Shown one piece after another: positions 37,694 through 47,636 of a stretch of DNA of 64,000 nt. The notes beneath the pieces are model-generated. The model saw nothing but the letters and a program-made list of their open reading frames with translations, was not told the DNA's origin and searched no databases. Where the stretch lies: positions 310,001 to 374,000 of the forward strand of contig NZ_OMPE01000004.1 in the NCBI RefSeq assembly GCF_900312815.1, in the 5' to 3' direction. The translations under genes were made by a program, and so were the position numbers. The stretch's first letter is position 1; every line of letters starts with the position of its first letter. The DNA is from Aquimarina sp. AU474. Its GTDB lineage: Bacteria; Bacteroidota; Bacteroidia; Flavobacteriales; Flavobacteriaceae.

Positions 37694-38671
37694 ATGAGTA
37701 AAGCGTCTTTTATTAAAGAATTAACCTTACCCGCTATAGCGGCTCCAATGTTTTTAATCTCAGGGCCACAATTGGTTATAGAGTGTTGTAAGAACGGAAT
37801 TGTAGGGACTTTTCCGGCATTAAATCAACGAACTTCTGAAGGATTTGAAGAATGGCTTATTGAGATAAAAAAGGCACTTTCAGATTTTGAAAAAGAAACA
37901 GGTAAAAAAGCTGCACCATTTGGTGTTAATTTAATTGTTCATCATTCGAACCCAAGATTAAAAGCTGATCTAGCCTTATGCGTTAAACATAAAGTGCCAT
38001 TAATTATCACATCACTGGGTGCTGTTTCAGAATTGGTAGATACTGTGCATAGTTATGGAGGATTAGTGTTTCATGATGTCATCAAAAAACGTCATGCCGA
38101 AAAAGCGAATGAAGCAGGTGTAGATGGGTTAATTCTTGTTGCAGCTGGAGCCGGTGGTCATGCAGGGACCCTAAATCCTATGCCATTTGTTTCAGAAATA
38201 AAAAAGTTCTTTAAGAAAACTATATTGCTTTCAGGCTGTATTAGTACCGGAAAAGATATTGCCTCTGCTATGCAAATGGGTGCAGATTTGGCGTATATGG
38301 GAACCCGCTTTATCAATACCGAAGAAAGTAAAGCGCCAAAAGCATATAGAGATATGATTATAGATTGCGGAGCGAGTGATATTGTATATACCGCGGCTGT
38401 TTCTGGTGTTTCAGCCAATTTTTTAGGACCCAGTTTGAAAGCTATGGGTATTACAGAAGAAATGTTAACAAGTAAGAAGAAAGTTGATTTTGGAGAAGAA
38501 TTAACGGTCAATGAAAATGAAGCAAAAGCCTGGGCTACTATTTGGTCCGCAGGTCAGGGTGTGGCGACTATAAGTAATTCAATTAGTGTACATGATTTAG
38601 TTTCAGATTTAAAAACCGAATTTAAAACGGCTATTCAAGAGCAGTGTACACTATTAGAAAAGTATACATAA
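37694..38671 (+). CDS. Nitronate monooxygenase-family flavoprotein
   Basis: A 325-residue FMN TIM-barrel enzyme of the nitronate monooxygenase (2-nitropropane dioxygenase) family, which oxidises alkyl nitronates such as propionate-3-nitronate. Family features are P-A-I-A-A-P-M-F near the N-terminus, G-V-N-L near residue 77, the G-A-G-G-H-A-G motif with the catalytic His at about residue 155, and the phosphate-binding G-A-D-L-A-Y-M-G-T-R-F segment. Many members act on unknown substrates, so the precise reaction is uncertain. It stands alone and is followed by a strong terminator. Confidence 0.88.
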   Translation: MSKASFIKELTLPAIAAPMFLISGPQLVIECCKNGIVGTFPALNQRTSEGFEEWLIEIKKALSDFEKETGKKAAPFGVNLIVHHSNPRLKADLALCVKHKVPLIITSLGAVSELVDTVHSYGGLVFHDVIKKRHAEKANEAGVDGLILVAAGAGGHAGTLNPMPFVSEIKKFFKKTILLSGCISTGKDIASAMQMGADLAYMGTRFINTEESKAPKAYRDMIIDCGASDIVYTAAVSGVSANFLGPSLKAMGITEEMLTSKKKVDFGEELTVNENEAKAWATIWSAGQGVATISNSISVHDLVSDLKTEFKTAIQEQCTLLEKYT

Positions 38672-38747
38672 TAACTTATCCCGGTAGTAAATCATTGTCA
38701 ATAGGGAGTAAAAAATTGTTTCCAATACAATACGTACCAAAATTTAT

Positions 38748-38800
38748 AATCTAAAGTCTATACATATAGTGATATGATATAGACTTTAGATTATTTTTTT
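38748..38800 (+). terminator. Strong terminator after the nitronate monooxygenase gene
   Basis: A 15-bp perfect stem (arms at 38748-38762 and 38778-38792, each starting or ending in AATCTAAAG/CTTTAGATT) followed by ATTTTTTT. Confidence 0.85.
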
Positions 38801-38857
38801 ATAATATGCCTTTCCATATTTCTGAAATAATGAGTAGAGTATACTGGTTAAGTGATA

Positions 38858-39709
38858 TTATTTTCCTCCTGTAATGAGTAGAGGAACAGTTACTTTTTCA
38901 ATAATGCCATCCATTTTGGACTTTCTGTTAAAAAGTCGATCTATCCATCCTTTTTCTGTACTAAAGCGACCCATGCATAATAACTCTACATTGTTTTTAG
39001 AAACATAATTGTTTAGGCCATCAAGTGAATATGAATTTTCTTCGAATTCATATTCTACCGTATTCTGATCATTGAAAACAGCTTTTATTTGGTCAATATT
39101 CGATTTTGTTGCAGCTGCCGCAGATTTCTTACGAATGCTAAAGAATTTTATGGGAGTTTTAGAATTCTCATTGAGATCTTTAGTAATTTTAAGGGTATGA
39201 TCATCCATAGTATTACTATAAAAACCTAATGAAATCTCTCCATTTGCTTGGATCTCGTTACCCTCTCCTACAATCAAAATAGGTCCCGAATGTTTATTTA
39301 ATAAAAACTTGGTTACTCCATCGTCTCGGAAATCTACTAGTTTTTTCTTCCTTTTTCCGATAACTACAATATCTGGATTGGTTTTCTCGATATGGTGTTG
39401 GATTTCATTTTTTACATTACCCAAGGTAAAATCATAAGAAACGGGAATATTTTCTTCTTCTGAGATAAGGTGTGCCAAATCTCGTAGCTTTTTTTCAGTG
39501 GTAATACGTTTCTTAGCGATTTCCCGCATGGCAGAAACTTGATTGTCATATTTTACCACATCCTGCGGTGGACTTACATAGAATATTTCAATACTTCCAT
39601 TTATTGTTTTTGCCATATTAATGGCATTTCTCAATGCGGTGTCAGACTTTTGAGTTAGATCATTTAAGACTAATAGTTGATATTTATTTTTCTGATTTTG
39701 GTTTTTCAT
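38858..39709 (-). CDS. Universal stress protein family, tandem Usp domains
   Basis: A 283-residue cytosolic protein of two Usp folds. I start it at the ATG at 39709 (M-K-N-Q-N-Q), 16 codons inside the longest frame, because the first strand of the Usp domain (Y-Q-L-L-V-L-N-D-L-T) follows at once. The first domain ends with I-V-V-I-G-K-R-K-K-K and S-G-P-I-L-I-V-G-E-G, as in ATP-binding Usp proteins. The second ends with L-L-C-M-G-R-F and V-P-L-L-I-T-G-G. Usp proteins respond to starvation and stress; no specific role can be given. Confidence 0.85.
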   Translation of the reverse strand: MKNQNQKNKYQLLVLNDLTQKSDTALRNAINMAKTINGSIEIFYVSPPQDVVKYDNQVSAMREIAKKRITTEKKLRDLAHLISEEENIPVSYDFTLGNVKNEIQHHIEKTNPDIVVIGKRKKKLVDFRDDGVTKFLLNKHSGPILIVGEGNEIQANGEISLGFYSNTMDDHTLKITKDLNENSKTPIKFFSIRKKSAAAATKSNIDQIKAVFNDQNTVEYEFEENSYSLDGLNNYVSKNNVELLCMGRFSTEKGWIDRLFNRKSKMDGIIEKVTVPLLITGGK

Positions 39710-40003
39710 GATTTCGAGTTTAATAGTTCTTTTTGTATAGATTATAGTCAATGACATTTCTACACAAATTAAAATACCAAAGGATGATACTATATAATAG
39801 TAGCTTATCTTTTAGAATCTTTAGAAATATTTGATTTTTTTATACGGTTGATCTACGGCTATATGCTGCACCTTATTAAGCAGATCTTTATAATTTTTCG
39901 ACTAGAAAACGCACAATTTTTATTGATAAGTTTTTAAAGAAAAACATACTTGTATAGGTAAACACGGTCTGGTGTTTAACACTATTAATAAGAATGCATT
40001 GGA

Positions 40004-40342
40004 TTATACCCGTTCAGGAGGAGGGATAAGGATTTCTAGATGAACATCCCATAGAGAAGCTTGTGCCCAAGAACACAATGATTTTTTATTATTGGCAAAG
40101 AGGTATGAATATTCACTAACCTGAATTTCTATTTTCTCATCTTTGCTGTCCTTTTCTTTTTTTTCTTTTTTCTTTTTCTTCTTCTTAGTGTCTTTATCAT
40201 AATCATAATTGGCTAATTCATAGTCACTTTGAGTAAAAAAAGCAAAAGTTTGAGTAATGGGTTGAATGATCATTGTAAATACTACAAGAATAAAGATTGT
40301 TTGCCTTAAAAAATTCTTAATATTTTCTTTTTTTTCATTCAT
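40004..40342 (-). CDS. Hypothetical membrane-anchored protein with Lys-rich linker
   Basis: A 112-residue protein started at the ATG at 40342 (M-N-E-K-K-E-N); the longest frame adds ten unlikely residues. One hydrophobic segment (F-I-L-V-V-F-T-M-I-I) is followed by a highly charged Lys/Asp/Glu run (about residues 50-70) and a C-terminal part ending I-P-P-P-E-R-V. It looks like a single-pass protein with its tail outside. No family or function recognised. Confidence 0.55.
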   Translation of the reverse strand: MNEKKENIKNFLRQTIFILVVFTMIIQPITQTFAFFTQSDYELANYDYDKDTKKKKKKKEKKEKDSKDEKIEIQVSEYSYLFANNKKSLCSWAQASLWDVHLEILIPPPERV

Positions 40343-40707
40343 TTTTATAAAATACAATTTATGATGTATCAAAAATTTATTTTAAAACCATCCATCATTC
40401 GCGCTATAAATATAATAGTATTCTTGTCTTGTTCGATATATATATTACTGATTAACCGAACTTTAACAATATAAAGAAAATAATTTTAAAAAGCCAGTTC
40501 TATCACATATTGTTTAAGATGAAATAATATAGAGTAAACAATTGTTAGCAAAATGACAATTAAAAAGAATACGTAATAAAGTACTTTAAAAGCTTGTTTC
40601 GAAGTCTATTTTGAATAGAAAATCTTTGATTCTTCTAAACAAAGTATCAAACAAATGTAAACGAAGTGAAACAAAGGAAAATAAAAGTATATCAAAGGCA
40701 AGGAAAT
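40343..40707. other. Intergenic region without recognised features
   Basis: AT-rich sequence between the small hypothetical gene and mnmE, both on the minus strand. I see no ORF, clear terminator or repeat. Confidence 0.5.
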
Positions 40708-42117
40708 CTATTTGCCGATACAGAAATTAGCGAATATATTACCAAGTAAATCATCACTAGATATTTCACCAGTAATTTCTCCAAAATGATACAGTGCCTG
40801 GCGGATATCTATGGCCATAAGGTCTCCGGAAAGCCCAGAATCAATACCATATTGTACTTTTTGAATTTCTTCTAAAGCTTTTAATAAAGCATCATAGTGT
40901 CTGGTATTAGTTACTATAGTATCATTATTGCGTAACGCACCGGTATTTACAAATTCAAGAAGTTTATTTTGCAATTCGTCTACTCCTATATGTTGCTTGG
41001 CAGAGAGTAATTGCAATACAGATCCTTCTATTTTATCTAGATGTATTTTTAGTTTTTCTAATTCTGTTGCATTAAGCTTATCCATTTTATTGGCAACAAT
41101 AATTAAAGGTTTCTGCGGATATTTATTTTTAATTTTTTCTATTTCTATAATAAATTTTGATTGGGCATTTAAAAATTTATCGGCTTCAAGTAAATAGATT
41201 ACCACTTGAGCCTGTTCGATTTTTTCAAATGTTTTTTGGATTCCGATACTTTCTACTACATCCTCAGTATCTCTTATTCCTGCTGTATCTATAAATCGAA
41301 ATCCAATACCACCAATATTAATCTCATCTTCAATAGTATCTCTTGTTGTTCCTGCTATATCAGATACGATAGCTCTTTCTTCGTTAAGTAAGGCATTAAG
41401 CAATGTAGATTTCCCTACGTTAGGTTCTCCCACAATAGCAACAGGGATACCGTTTTTAATTACATTTCCTACGGCAAATGAATCTATTAAACGTTTTAAG
41501 ACTTTAGTGATCCTGGTGATCAGATCTTTAAATTGTGTACGATCGGCAAATTCTACATCTTCTTCAGCAAAATCAAGTTCTAACTCTATTAAGGAAGCAA
41601 AATTTAATAATTCTTCTCGTAATGCTTTAATCTCATTCGAGAAACCTCCTCGCATTTGTTGCATAGCAATTTGGTGCGAAACTTCAGAGTCTGATGCAAT
41701 TAAATCGGCAACAGCCTCGGCTTGAGAAAGATCTAATTTTCCGTTAATAAAAGCACGCAACGTAAATTCTCCTGCATTTGCCATGCGGCAGCCTTTACGT
41801 AGTAAAAGTTGAATTATTTCTTGCTGGATGTATGTAGATCCATGGCAAGAAATTTCTATTGTAGGTTCTCCTGTATAAGAATTTGTTCCTTTAAAAATAG
41901 ATATTAGGACTTCATCTAATATTCTATCGTCATCAATAATATGTCCCAAATGAATGGTATGACTTTTTTGTTTTTTTAGTTCCTTTCCGCTTATAGATTT
42001 AAATAGAGGAGAACAAAGGGCGATAGCTTCTTTTCCTGAAACCCTTATCACGGCAATTGCTCCAGCCCCAGATGGTGTAGCTAACGCTACTATAGTATCT
42101 TGTGAAATCATATTCAT
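40708..42117 (-). CDS. mnmE: tRNA modification GTPase MnmE
   Basis: A 469-residue GTPase that, with MnmG, forms 5-carboxymethylaminomethyl-uridine at tRNA position 34. It has the N-terminal tetrahydrofolate-binding domain (I-V-A-L-A-T-P-S-G-A-G-A-I-A-V-I-R), and the helical domain is split by the G domain (G-E-P-N-V-G-K-S-T-L-L-N, D-T-A-G-I-R-D-T, N-K-M-D-K). The invariant C-terminal F-C-I-G-K carries the catalytic Cys. The start is either M-N-M or the ATG two codons later. It is an ordinary housekeeping gene. Confidence 0.97.
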   Translation of the reverse strand: MNMISQDTIVALATPSGAGAIAVIRVSGKEAIALCSPLFKSISGKELKKQKSHTIHLGHIIDDDRILDEVLISIFKGTNSYTGEPTIEISCHGSTYIQQEIIQLLLRKGCRMANAGEFTLRAFINGKLDLSQAEAVADLIASDSEVSHQIAMQQMRGGFSNEIKALREELLNFASLIELELDFAEEDVEFADRTQFKDLITRITKVLKRLIDSFAVGNVIKNGIPVAIVGEPNVGKSTLLNALLNEERAIVSDIAGTTRDTIEDEINIGGIGFRFIDTAGIRDTEDVVESIGIQKTFEKIEQAQVVIYLLEADKFLNAQSKFIIEIEKIKNKYPQKPLIIVANKMDKLNATELEKLKIHLDKIEGSVLQLLSAKQHIGVDELQNKLLEFVNTGALRNNDTIVTNTRHYDALLKALEEIQKVQYGIDSGLSGDLMAIDIRQALYHFGEITGEISSDDLLGNIFANFCIGK

Positions 42118-42334
42118 TTGCTAAATGGCAAAAATAGAGATTAAAATATACACTTTAAATACGCAGTGTAAATCTTTTTTTGAGGAGTAGTTTTTCTTTC
42201 CTATCTTGTACTTCAAATAAGTGTAAATCACTTTTTTAAATCTACCCAGATCCCTTTTAGGGAACAAGAATTAGGAGAGAAATTGGATTCGATATTAAGT
42301 AACGTCTTAACTATTGGATTTGTTGGGAAACAGG

Positions 42335-42360
42335 ATTGTTGTAGTATAAATTGCAACAAT
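42335..42360 (+). repeat. Inverted repeat ATTGTTG/CAACAAT before the protease gene
   Basis: Perfect 7-bp arms with a 12-bp loop and a short T-run, 54 bp before the start codon. It could be an operator or a 5' UTR hairpin; no gene on the plus strand ends upstream. Confidence 0.35.
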
Positions 42361-42413
42361 TTTTATGTACGTTAAATTTAATGTCTAACCAATAATAACT
42401 AATTCTTATTCGT

Positions 42414-44843
42414 ATGAATTTTTACAACACAAACTCATTTAACACTAAGGGAAGGCTATTGCTGAAACATTTCAGTATTCTAGCTTTTTTATGTTTACCC
42501 TTTATCAATTTTGCTCAAGAAGAATTGCCCAGATATTATAAAGGCGCTGATATTGATATCATGTCAGAAAGTAGTACAGCAAAGAGCAGTCAAGAAATAG
42601 TAACACAAACTATTTCAGAAAAAGGAGCTACATGGTTACGTTTATTTTTCAAAGATGTAAATCTTGGAAGTAATAGTACAGTAACTATCACCTCAGATCT
42701 AGATGGTGCATCACAAACGTTAAGTGGTGCCTCTATTAAAAATTGGCAAAATGCAAGTGCTTATTTTAATGGAGATAAAGTAACTATTACACTTAATATA
42801 GCGGCAGGAGAAACCGCTATTGGTCTTAATATCCACGAAATAGGAGTGGGTAAAGAAGACCCAAATAATAAATCACAATGTGGATCAAATGATGATAGAG
42901 TAGATTCTACCGATGATGCGATTGGTAGAATAGTACCCATAGGATGTACAGGTTGGATTATTACCAATGGTCGATTGGTAACCGCTGGACATTGTGTTGG
43001 AAGTCGAGCACAAATCATAGAATTTAATGTGCCCAAATCTAATCCAGATAGAACTATAGTACATCCTGGACCAGAAGATCAGTATCCAATCGGTAATTTT
43101 GTATCGCCGTACCCAAATAGTCCAAGTCAAGCTAATGACTGGGCAGTATTTACGGCTAGTGCAAATTCACAAACAGGACAAACACCGATACAGGCACAAG
43201 GAAAATCTTATAATGTAGTACAAAGTGCTCCTGTTGGTAATATAACGATTACTGGTTTTGGAACAGATACCGGTATTGATAACCAAACGCAACAAACACA
43301 TACGGGGCCTCAATCTTCTGTAACCAATACTTTTGTACGTTATAGAACGGATACTACGGGAGGAAACTCTGGTAGTCCGATTATAGATGCTGCTGGTAAT
43401 GCAGTAGGTGTACATGCCTATGGTGGTTGCTCAGGGTCAGGAGGATCTAATTCTGGTGAACGAGCAACAATCCCCGCTTTTTGGGATGCTATGGGACTTG
43501 GTGGTACGCCTCCGCCACCACCTAGTGAAGATTGCTCAGGAAACGTAACAGCATTCCCGTTTAGCGAAAGTTTTGAAAGCAACCTTGGTCAGTGGGCGCA
43601 AGCTACTTCTGATGATATCAATTGGACTAGAAATTCTGGAGGAACACCTTCTAATGGTACAGGACCAGGAAGTGCTGCAGATGGTAGTTTCTATCTTTAT
43701 GTAGAAGCTTCTGGTAATGGTACGGGATATCCAAATAAAAGAGCGATTTTAAATTCTCCTTGTTTGAATTTTAGTGGGGTTTCTAGCCCTACGATTTCTT
43801 TTCAATATCATATGTTAGGTACAGCAATCAATAGTCTAGCTGTTGAGGCAAGAACTAACAATTCTGGAAATTGGACAAGCGTATTTAGTCAAACCGGAGA
43901 TCAAGGAAATAGCTGGAATGCGGCAAATGTGGATTTATCTGCATACGCAGGACAAAGTAGTGTGCAACTAAGATTTAATGTAGTTACTGGTTCTGGTGGT
44001 AGCGGGTGGCAAAGTGATATCGCTATTGACGATGTGAGTATTCAAAATGGTACTGTAACACCACCACCAACATGTGATACATTAAACTTCAATGATTTCC
44101 AGATTACTTCATTTTCTAATCAGGATTCAGCCGGTAATTCGTCTATTGGTAATGGAGGAAACTCATTATCATTAACCAATAACACTTGGAAATCTATTGC
44201 ATTAAGTTATAATGTTACTTCAAGTACGGTAATAGAATTCCAATTTAGTAGTACTTCTCAAGGAGAAATTCATGCAGTTGGTTTTGAAGATGATAACTCA
44301 CTTACATCTTCTAGATACTTTAAGGTACATGGTAGTCAAAATTATGGAGTAACTAATTTTGATAATTACTCAAGCGGTACAACTACGTATATTATTCCTG
44401 TAGGTAATTTCTATACCGGTAATATGGATAGGTTGGTATTCATTAATGATAATGACGCTGGTTCGGGTAATAACTCAACTTTCTCTAATGTAAAAATTTA
44501 TGAAGGCTCTTGTGGACAATCTGCAAGTACAGAAAGTGTGATAGCTGCATTTGAAAATGTAACACCTATTATGGGAGATCAAGAAGAGGGTGATTTGTTA
44601 GATTTGAAAATAACACCAAATCCAGCACAAGATATTTTCTCTATTTATTTAAGTAGATATACTACCGGAACAACAAATGCTATCATTTATGATATTTTAG
44701 GTAGAAAACAAGCTCAATTAGAACTTCATTCGGGAGAAAATAGAATTTCTACACGTAGCTTATCCTTAGGACAAGGTATCTATATGATTAAGTTTAATAA
44801 TAGCAAAGGAGAAGGTATTACTCGAAAGCTAATTTTAAACTAG
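42414..44843 (+). CDS. Secreted trypsin-like serine protease with T9SS sorting domain
   Basis: An 809-residue exported protease. A signal peptide ends near I-N-F-A-Q. The S1 peptidase domain (about residues 165-365) carries the triad: His in V-T-A-G-H-C, Asp in A-N-D-W-A-V, Ser in G-G-N-S-G-S-P. It is followed by a Pro-rich linker, a MAM-like beta-sandwich (about 385-545, A-I-D-D-V-S-I), a second beta-sandwich (about 555-700, F-E-D-D-N-S and F-I-N-D-N-D-A-G) that may bind carbohydrate, and a type A T9SS tail (I-T-P-N-P-A-Q-D, then G-I-Y-M-I-K-F). It should be delivered to the cell surface or medium by T9SS and digest extracellular protein. Confidence 0.92.
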   Translation: MNFYNTNSFNTKGRLLLKHFSILAFLCLPFINFAQEELPRYYKGADIDIMSESSTAKSSQEIVTQTISEKGATWLRLFFKDVNLGSNSTVTITSDLDGASQTLSGASIKNWQNASAYFNGDKVTITLNIAAGETAIGLNIHEIGVGKEDPNNKSQCGSNDDRVDSTDDAIGRIVPIGCTGWIITNGRLVTAGHCVGSRAQIIEFNVPKSNPDRTIVHPGPEDQYPIGNFVSPYPNSPSQANDWAVFTASANSQTGQTPIQAQGKSYNVVQSAPVGNITITGFGTDTGIDNQTQQTHTGPQSSVTNTFVRYRTDTTGGNSGSPIIDAAGNAVGVHAYGGCSGSGGSNSGERATIPAFWDAMGLGGTPPPPPSEDCSGNVTAFPFSESFESNLGQWAQATSDDINWTRNSGGTPSNGTGPGSAADGSFYLYVEASGNGTGYPNKRAILNSPCLNFSGVSSPTISFQYHMLGTAINSLAVEARTNNSGNWTSVFSQTGDQGNSWNAANVDLSAYAGQSSVQLRFNVVTGSGGSGWQSDIAIDDVSIQNGTVTPPPTCDTLNFNDFQITSFSNQDSAGNSSIGNGGNSLSLTNNTWKSIALSYNVTSSTVIEFQFSSTSQGEIHAVGFEDDNSLTSSRYFKVHGSQNYGVTNFDNYSSGTTTYIIPVGNFYTGNMDRLVFINDNDAGSGNNSTFSNVKIYEGSCGQSASTESVIAAFENVTPIMGDQEEGDLLDLKITPNPAQDIFSIYLSRYTTGTTNAIIYDILGRKQAQLELHSGENRISTRSLSLGQGIYMIKFNNSKGEGITRKLILN

Positions 44844-44880
44844 TAAAAACAAATAAAAAGACATTAAATTTATAATGAAA

Positions 44881-44912
44881 AGCATCTCGAAACTGATCGA
44901 GGTGCTTTTTTT
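44881..44912 (+). terminator. Terminator after the protease gene
   Basis: AGCATCTCGA-AACTGA-TCGAGGTGCT, a 10-bp stem with one G-U pair, then TTTTTT. Confidence 0.85.
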
Positions 44913-45050
44913 ATATATCTTATTAAGAGATCAAGTAGTGAATCGTAATTATAAGTAATACGTGTAACAAAATGAGTTTTTTTTCGTCATATAAGTACAA
45001 TTGCTAAAAATATTAGCAAAATCATCAATCAATCAAAAAGCAAAAGAATC

Positions 45051-45389
45051 ATGAGAGAAGACAAATCAGTATTAGTTGTTACACATTTATCACAGTTATT
45101 AGATCTTATTACAGGTTTTGGAGGGTTTTTAGTACCACTAATATTGTGGTTAACTCAAAGAGAACAGGTAATGACAATGGATGAACACGGTAAATCAATA
45201 ATGAATTTTCAAATCAGTATGTTCATTTATGCTATTATTTGTATACCGTTAATATTATTATTTGGGTTAGGGCTTTTGGGATTAGCAGTGATTGCAATAC
45301 TGTGCTTTGTTTTTCCAATCGTTAATGCTGTAAGGGCAAGTAATGGCGAAAGACCTTCTTATCCATTATCGATGAGAATTATAAAATAA
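45051..45389 (+). CDS. DUF4870 family membrane protein
   Basis: A 112-residue protein with three hydrophobic segments. The pattern fits DUF4870 (Tic20-like): an N-terminal L-S-Q-L-L-D-L-I-T-G-F-G-G-F-L-V-P-L, an amphipathic H-G-K-S-I-M-N-F-Q region, and G-L-A-V-I-A-I-L-C-F-V-F-P-I-V-N-A-V. Function is unknown. It is convergent with amtB and shares its terminator. Confidence 0.8.
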   Translation: MREDKSVLVVTHLSQLLDLITGFGGFLVPLILWLTQREQVMTMDEHGKSIMNFQISMFIYAIICIPLILLFGLGLLGLAVIAILCFVFPIVNAVRASNGERPSYPLSMRIIK

Positions 45390-45400
45390 TATAAAAAAAA

Positions 45401-45428
45401 GAGGCTGGTTTTAAAACCGGCCTCTTTT
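45401..45428. terminator. Bidirectional terminator between the DUF4870 gene and amtB
   Basis: GAGGCTGGTTTT (45401-45412) pairs with AAAACCGGCCTC (45413-45424) with one G-U pair. It is flanked by an A-run on the left and a T-run on the right, so it works for both converging genes. Confidence 0.85.
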
Positions 45429-45450
45429 ATATAAAAACACTATTTAAGGT

Positions 45451-46707
45451 TTAGTGTTGGTTAATTCTAAAATCAGGATATGCATCCATTCCGTGCTCAT
45501 GGCCATCGAGACCGTCAATTTCTTCTTTTTCAGAAACTCTGATTCCTATAGTTTTCTTAAGCGTAAAAATAATAATGAAAGAGGTAAGTATACAAAACCC
45601 TCCAGCAGCCAATACACCAACTCCTTGAACAAGAAATTGATCAAAACCAGCTTTTGCACCAAAGATACCCACTGCTAGTGTACCCCAGATACCGCAGATA
45701 AGGTGTACGGCGATAGCTCCAACAGGATCATCAAGTTTTATCTTATCAATTAATGCTACACCAAATACGATGATTGCCCCGGCAATGGCACCTATTAATA
45801 CGGCATCTGTAGGAGACATTTGATCAGCGCCTGCAGTAATACCTACCAATCCACCTAAGATTCCATTTAAGAACATGGTAAGATCATAGTTTTTATACAT
45901 TAATGTTGAAACTAAGAAAGCAACAACTCCACCAGCCGCTGCGGCCAAAGATGTAGTTACTAGAGTTAAAGATGTTCCTGCTGCATCTGCAGAAAGAACG
46001 GATCCACCGTTAAAACCAAACCATCCTAACCATAAAATAAGAACACCAGCTGCTGCAAGTGGTATATTATGTCCGGGAATAGCTTGTGGTTTACCTTCAG
46101 AACTAAATTTACCAATTCTAGATCCTAATAAATAAACTGCGACTAGCGCTGCCCATCCACCCACAGAGTGTACTAAAGTAGAACCAGCAAAGTCATAAAA
46201 CCCTTCAGCTTCACCAATTGTAAAAGTAGATAAAAATCCACCTCCCCATTGCCAAGAACCGACTATTGGATACACTAATCCAACATAGATAATTGTAAAG
46301 ATCATAAATGCCCCAAGTTTAATACGTTCTGCAACGGCACCAGAAACTATGGTAGCTGCAGTAGCAGCAAACATTCCTTGAAACAGAAAATCTGTCCAAT
46401 ATGTATATCCTTCATTATAGGTGAGATCTAGAGCTCCTTCTGCTGTTAACGGAGAATCTAATCCAAAACCTGCGAATCCTAAAAACCCTGTAGCTCCTTC
46501 TTCGAAACCAGGATACATTAGATTAAATCCTACTAGGCAATATAATAATAGACCTACGCAAATAATGAATACATTTTTGAAAAGTATATTAATTGTGTTT
46601 TTTTGACGAGTTAATCCTATTTCTAAAAAAGAAAATCCTAAGTGCATGAAAAATACTAGTGCAGTACACACCATCATCCATACATTATTGATAGTTAACA
46701 TTTCCAT
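45451..46707 (-). CDS. amtB: Ammonium transporter AmtB
   Basis: A 418-residue membrane channel of the Amt/Rh family with about eleven helices, taking up ammonium. Family motifs are D-F-A-G-S-T-L-V-H-S-V-G-G-W-A-A-L with the first pore His, W-L-G-W-F-G-F-N-G-G-S, and the later H-L-I-C-G-I-W-G-T-L-A-V-G with the second pore His. It lies 65 bp downstream of the P-II gene on the same strand, the usual glnK-amtB pair in which P-II blocks the channel when nitrogen is plentiful. Confidence 0.95.
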   Translation of the reverse strand: MEMLTINNVWMMVCTALVFFMHLGFSFLEIGLTRQKNTINILFKNVFIICVGLLLYCLVGFNLMYPGFEEGATGFLGFAGFGLDSPLTAEGALDLTYNEGYTYWTDFLFQGMFAATAATIVSGAVAERIKLGAFMIFTIIYVGLVYPIVGSWQWGGGFLSTFTIGEAEGFYDFAGSTLVHSVGGWAALVAVYLLGSRIGKFSSEGKPQAIPGHNIPLAAAGVLILWLGWFGFNGGSVLSADAAGTSLTLVTTSLAAAAGGVVAFLVSTLMYKNYDLTMFLNGILGGLVGITAGADQMSPTDAVLIGAIAGAIIVFGVALIDKIKLDDPVGAIAVHLICGIWGTLAVGIFGAKAGFDQFLVQGVGVLAAGGFCILTSFIIIFTLKKTIGIRVSEKEEIDGLDGHEHGMDAYPDFRINQH

Positions 46708-46772
46708 TGTTTAATTACTATTAAAATTATTTTTTGTTTTCGGTTGGTTAATACTCTTGATAAGAGTGATGG

Positions 46773-47111
46773 TTAGTTTAGCGTACTTCCACCTTTTTCA
46801 GATGTACGAATGCGATATGCTTCGTTAATATCCGAAACAAAGATTTTTCCGTCCCCTACTTCGCCAGTTTTGGCGGCTTCAAGAATTGCAGATATAGCAG
46901 CTTCTTCATAATCATCATTTACTACTATAGATAAGAAACGTCTTTGAATATCTGTTGTACTATAAGATACTCCTCTATATACGCTTCCCTTTTGTTCATT
47001 TCCTACTCCGGTAACATCCCAATATGAGAAAAAAGTGATCCCTTTTTCATGTAGTGCTTCTTTTACCACTCTGTATTTTGATCTTCTGATTATTGCTTCT
47101 ATTTTCTTCAT
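46773..47111 (-). CDS. glnK: P-II family nitrogen regulator
   Basis: A 112-residue P-II signalling protein. The core I-E-A-I-I-R, the T-loop region with a Tyr (R-G-V-S-Y-S), the B-loop A-A-K-T-G-E-V-G-D-G-K-I-F-V and the C-terminal R-I-R-T are all present. P-II trimers sense ATP/ADP and 2-oxoglutarate and control AmtB and other targets. It is upstream of amtB in the same operon and divergent from gltBD, with a 525-bp regulatory space between. Confidence 0.95.
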   Translation of the reverse strand: MKKIEAIIRRSKYRVVKEALHEKGITFFSYWDVTGVGNEQKGSVYRGVSYSTTDIQRRFLSIVVNDDYEEAAISAILEAAKTGEVGDGKIFVSDINEAYRIRTSEKGGSTLN

Positions 47112-47636
47112 AAAGAATAAAAGTTAAAATTAATGTTAAATTCCATTCAAAAGTATGTGATTTTATTTTTTGCACCCAAATAAATTGGGGTAATGGTGTA
47201 ATTTTTATCATTTTAGAATATTTACCCCCTAAAAATTAGGGGTATTTATTTTTTTGGATATAAAATTGATGATTTAACAGTAGCGTTGGTTTGGTGTTTT
47301 ACGAAAACGTTTTCATAAAAAGATATTGATAATCAATAGACTATCATTTTGCGCAAAGCCCTATTTTATTTGACTTTTTTTAAGAAAAGCGCATTATCAA
47401 ATTCGTAAATAGAAGTCGTTATTTTGTGATTATTTTATTCTGAATGCCGTTTTTTTAGAGAGCTCAGAAAAGTAGTGTTCAAAGCCTTCTTTTTCTTTTT
47501 CAATCCTTAATGATTTGTTAATTTCATACACTTGAAACATTGAATGACCATTAAAAAATGAAATAAAGTAAAGATGTGAACTTTTTACTTTTTAGTTAAA
47601 AAATAAGGTCATTTCAGAATTAAGTCGGAAATTATT
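47112..47636. promoter_or_regulatory. Divergent regulatory region between glnK and gltB
   Basis: 525 bp with no gene. Two GC-rich palindromic elements lie near glnK: ACCC...GGGGTA at 47172-47192 and TACCCC...GGGGTA at 47223-47244 (arms extend to TAA/TTA). A perfect 12-bp palindrome GAAAACGTTTTC lies at 47303-47314. These could be nitrogen-control operators for both directions. The rest is AT-rich without clear structure. Confidence 0.5.
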
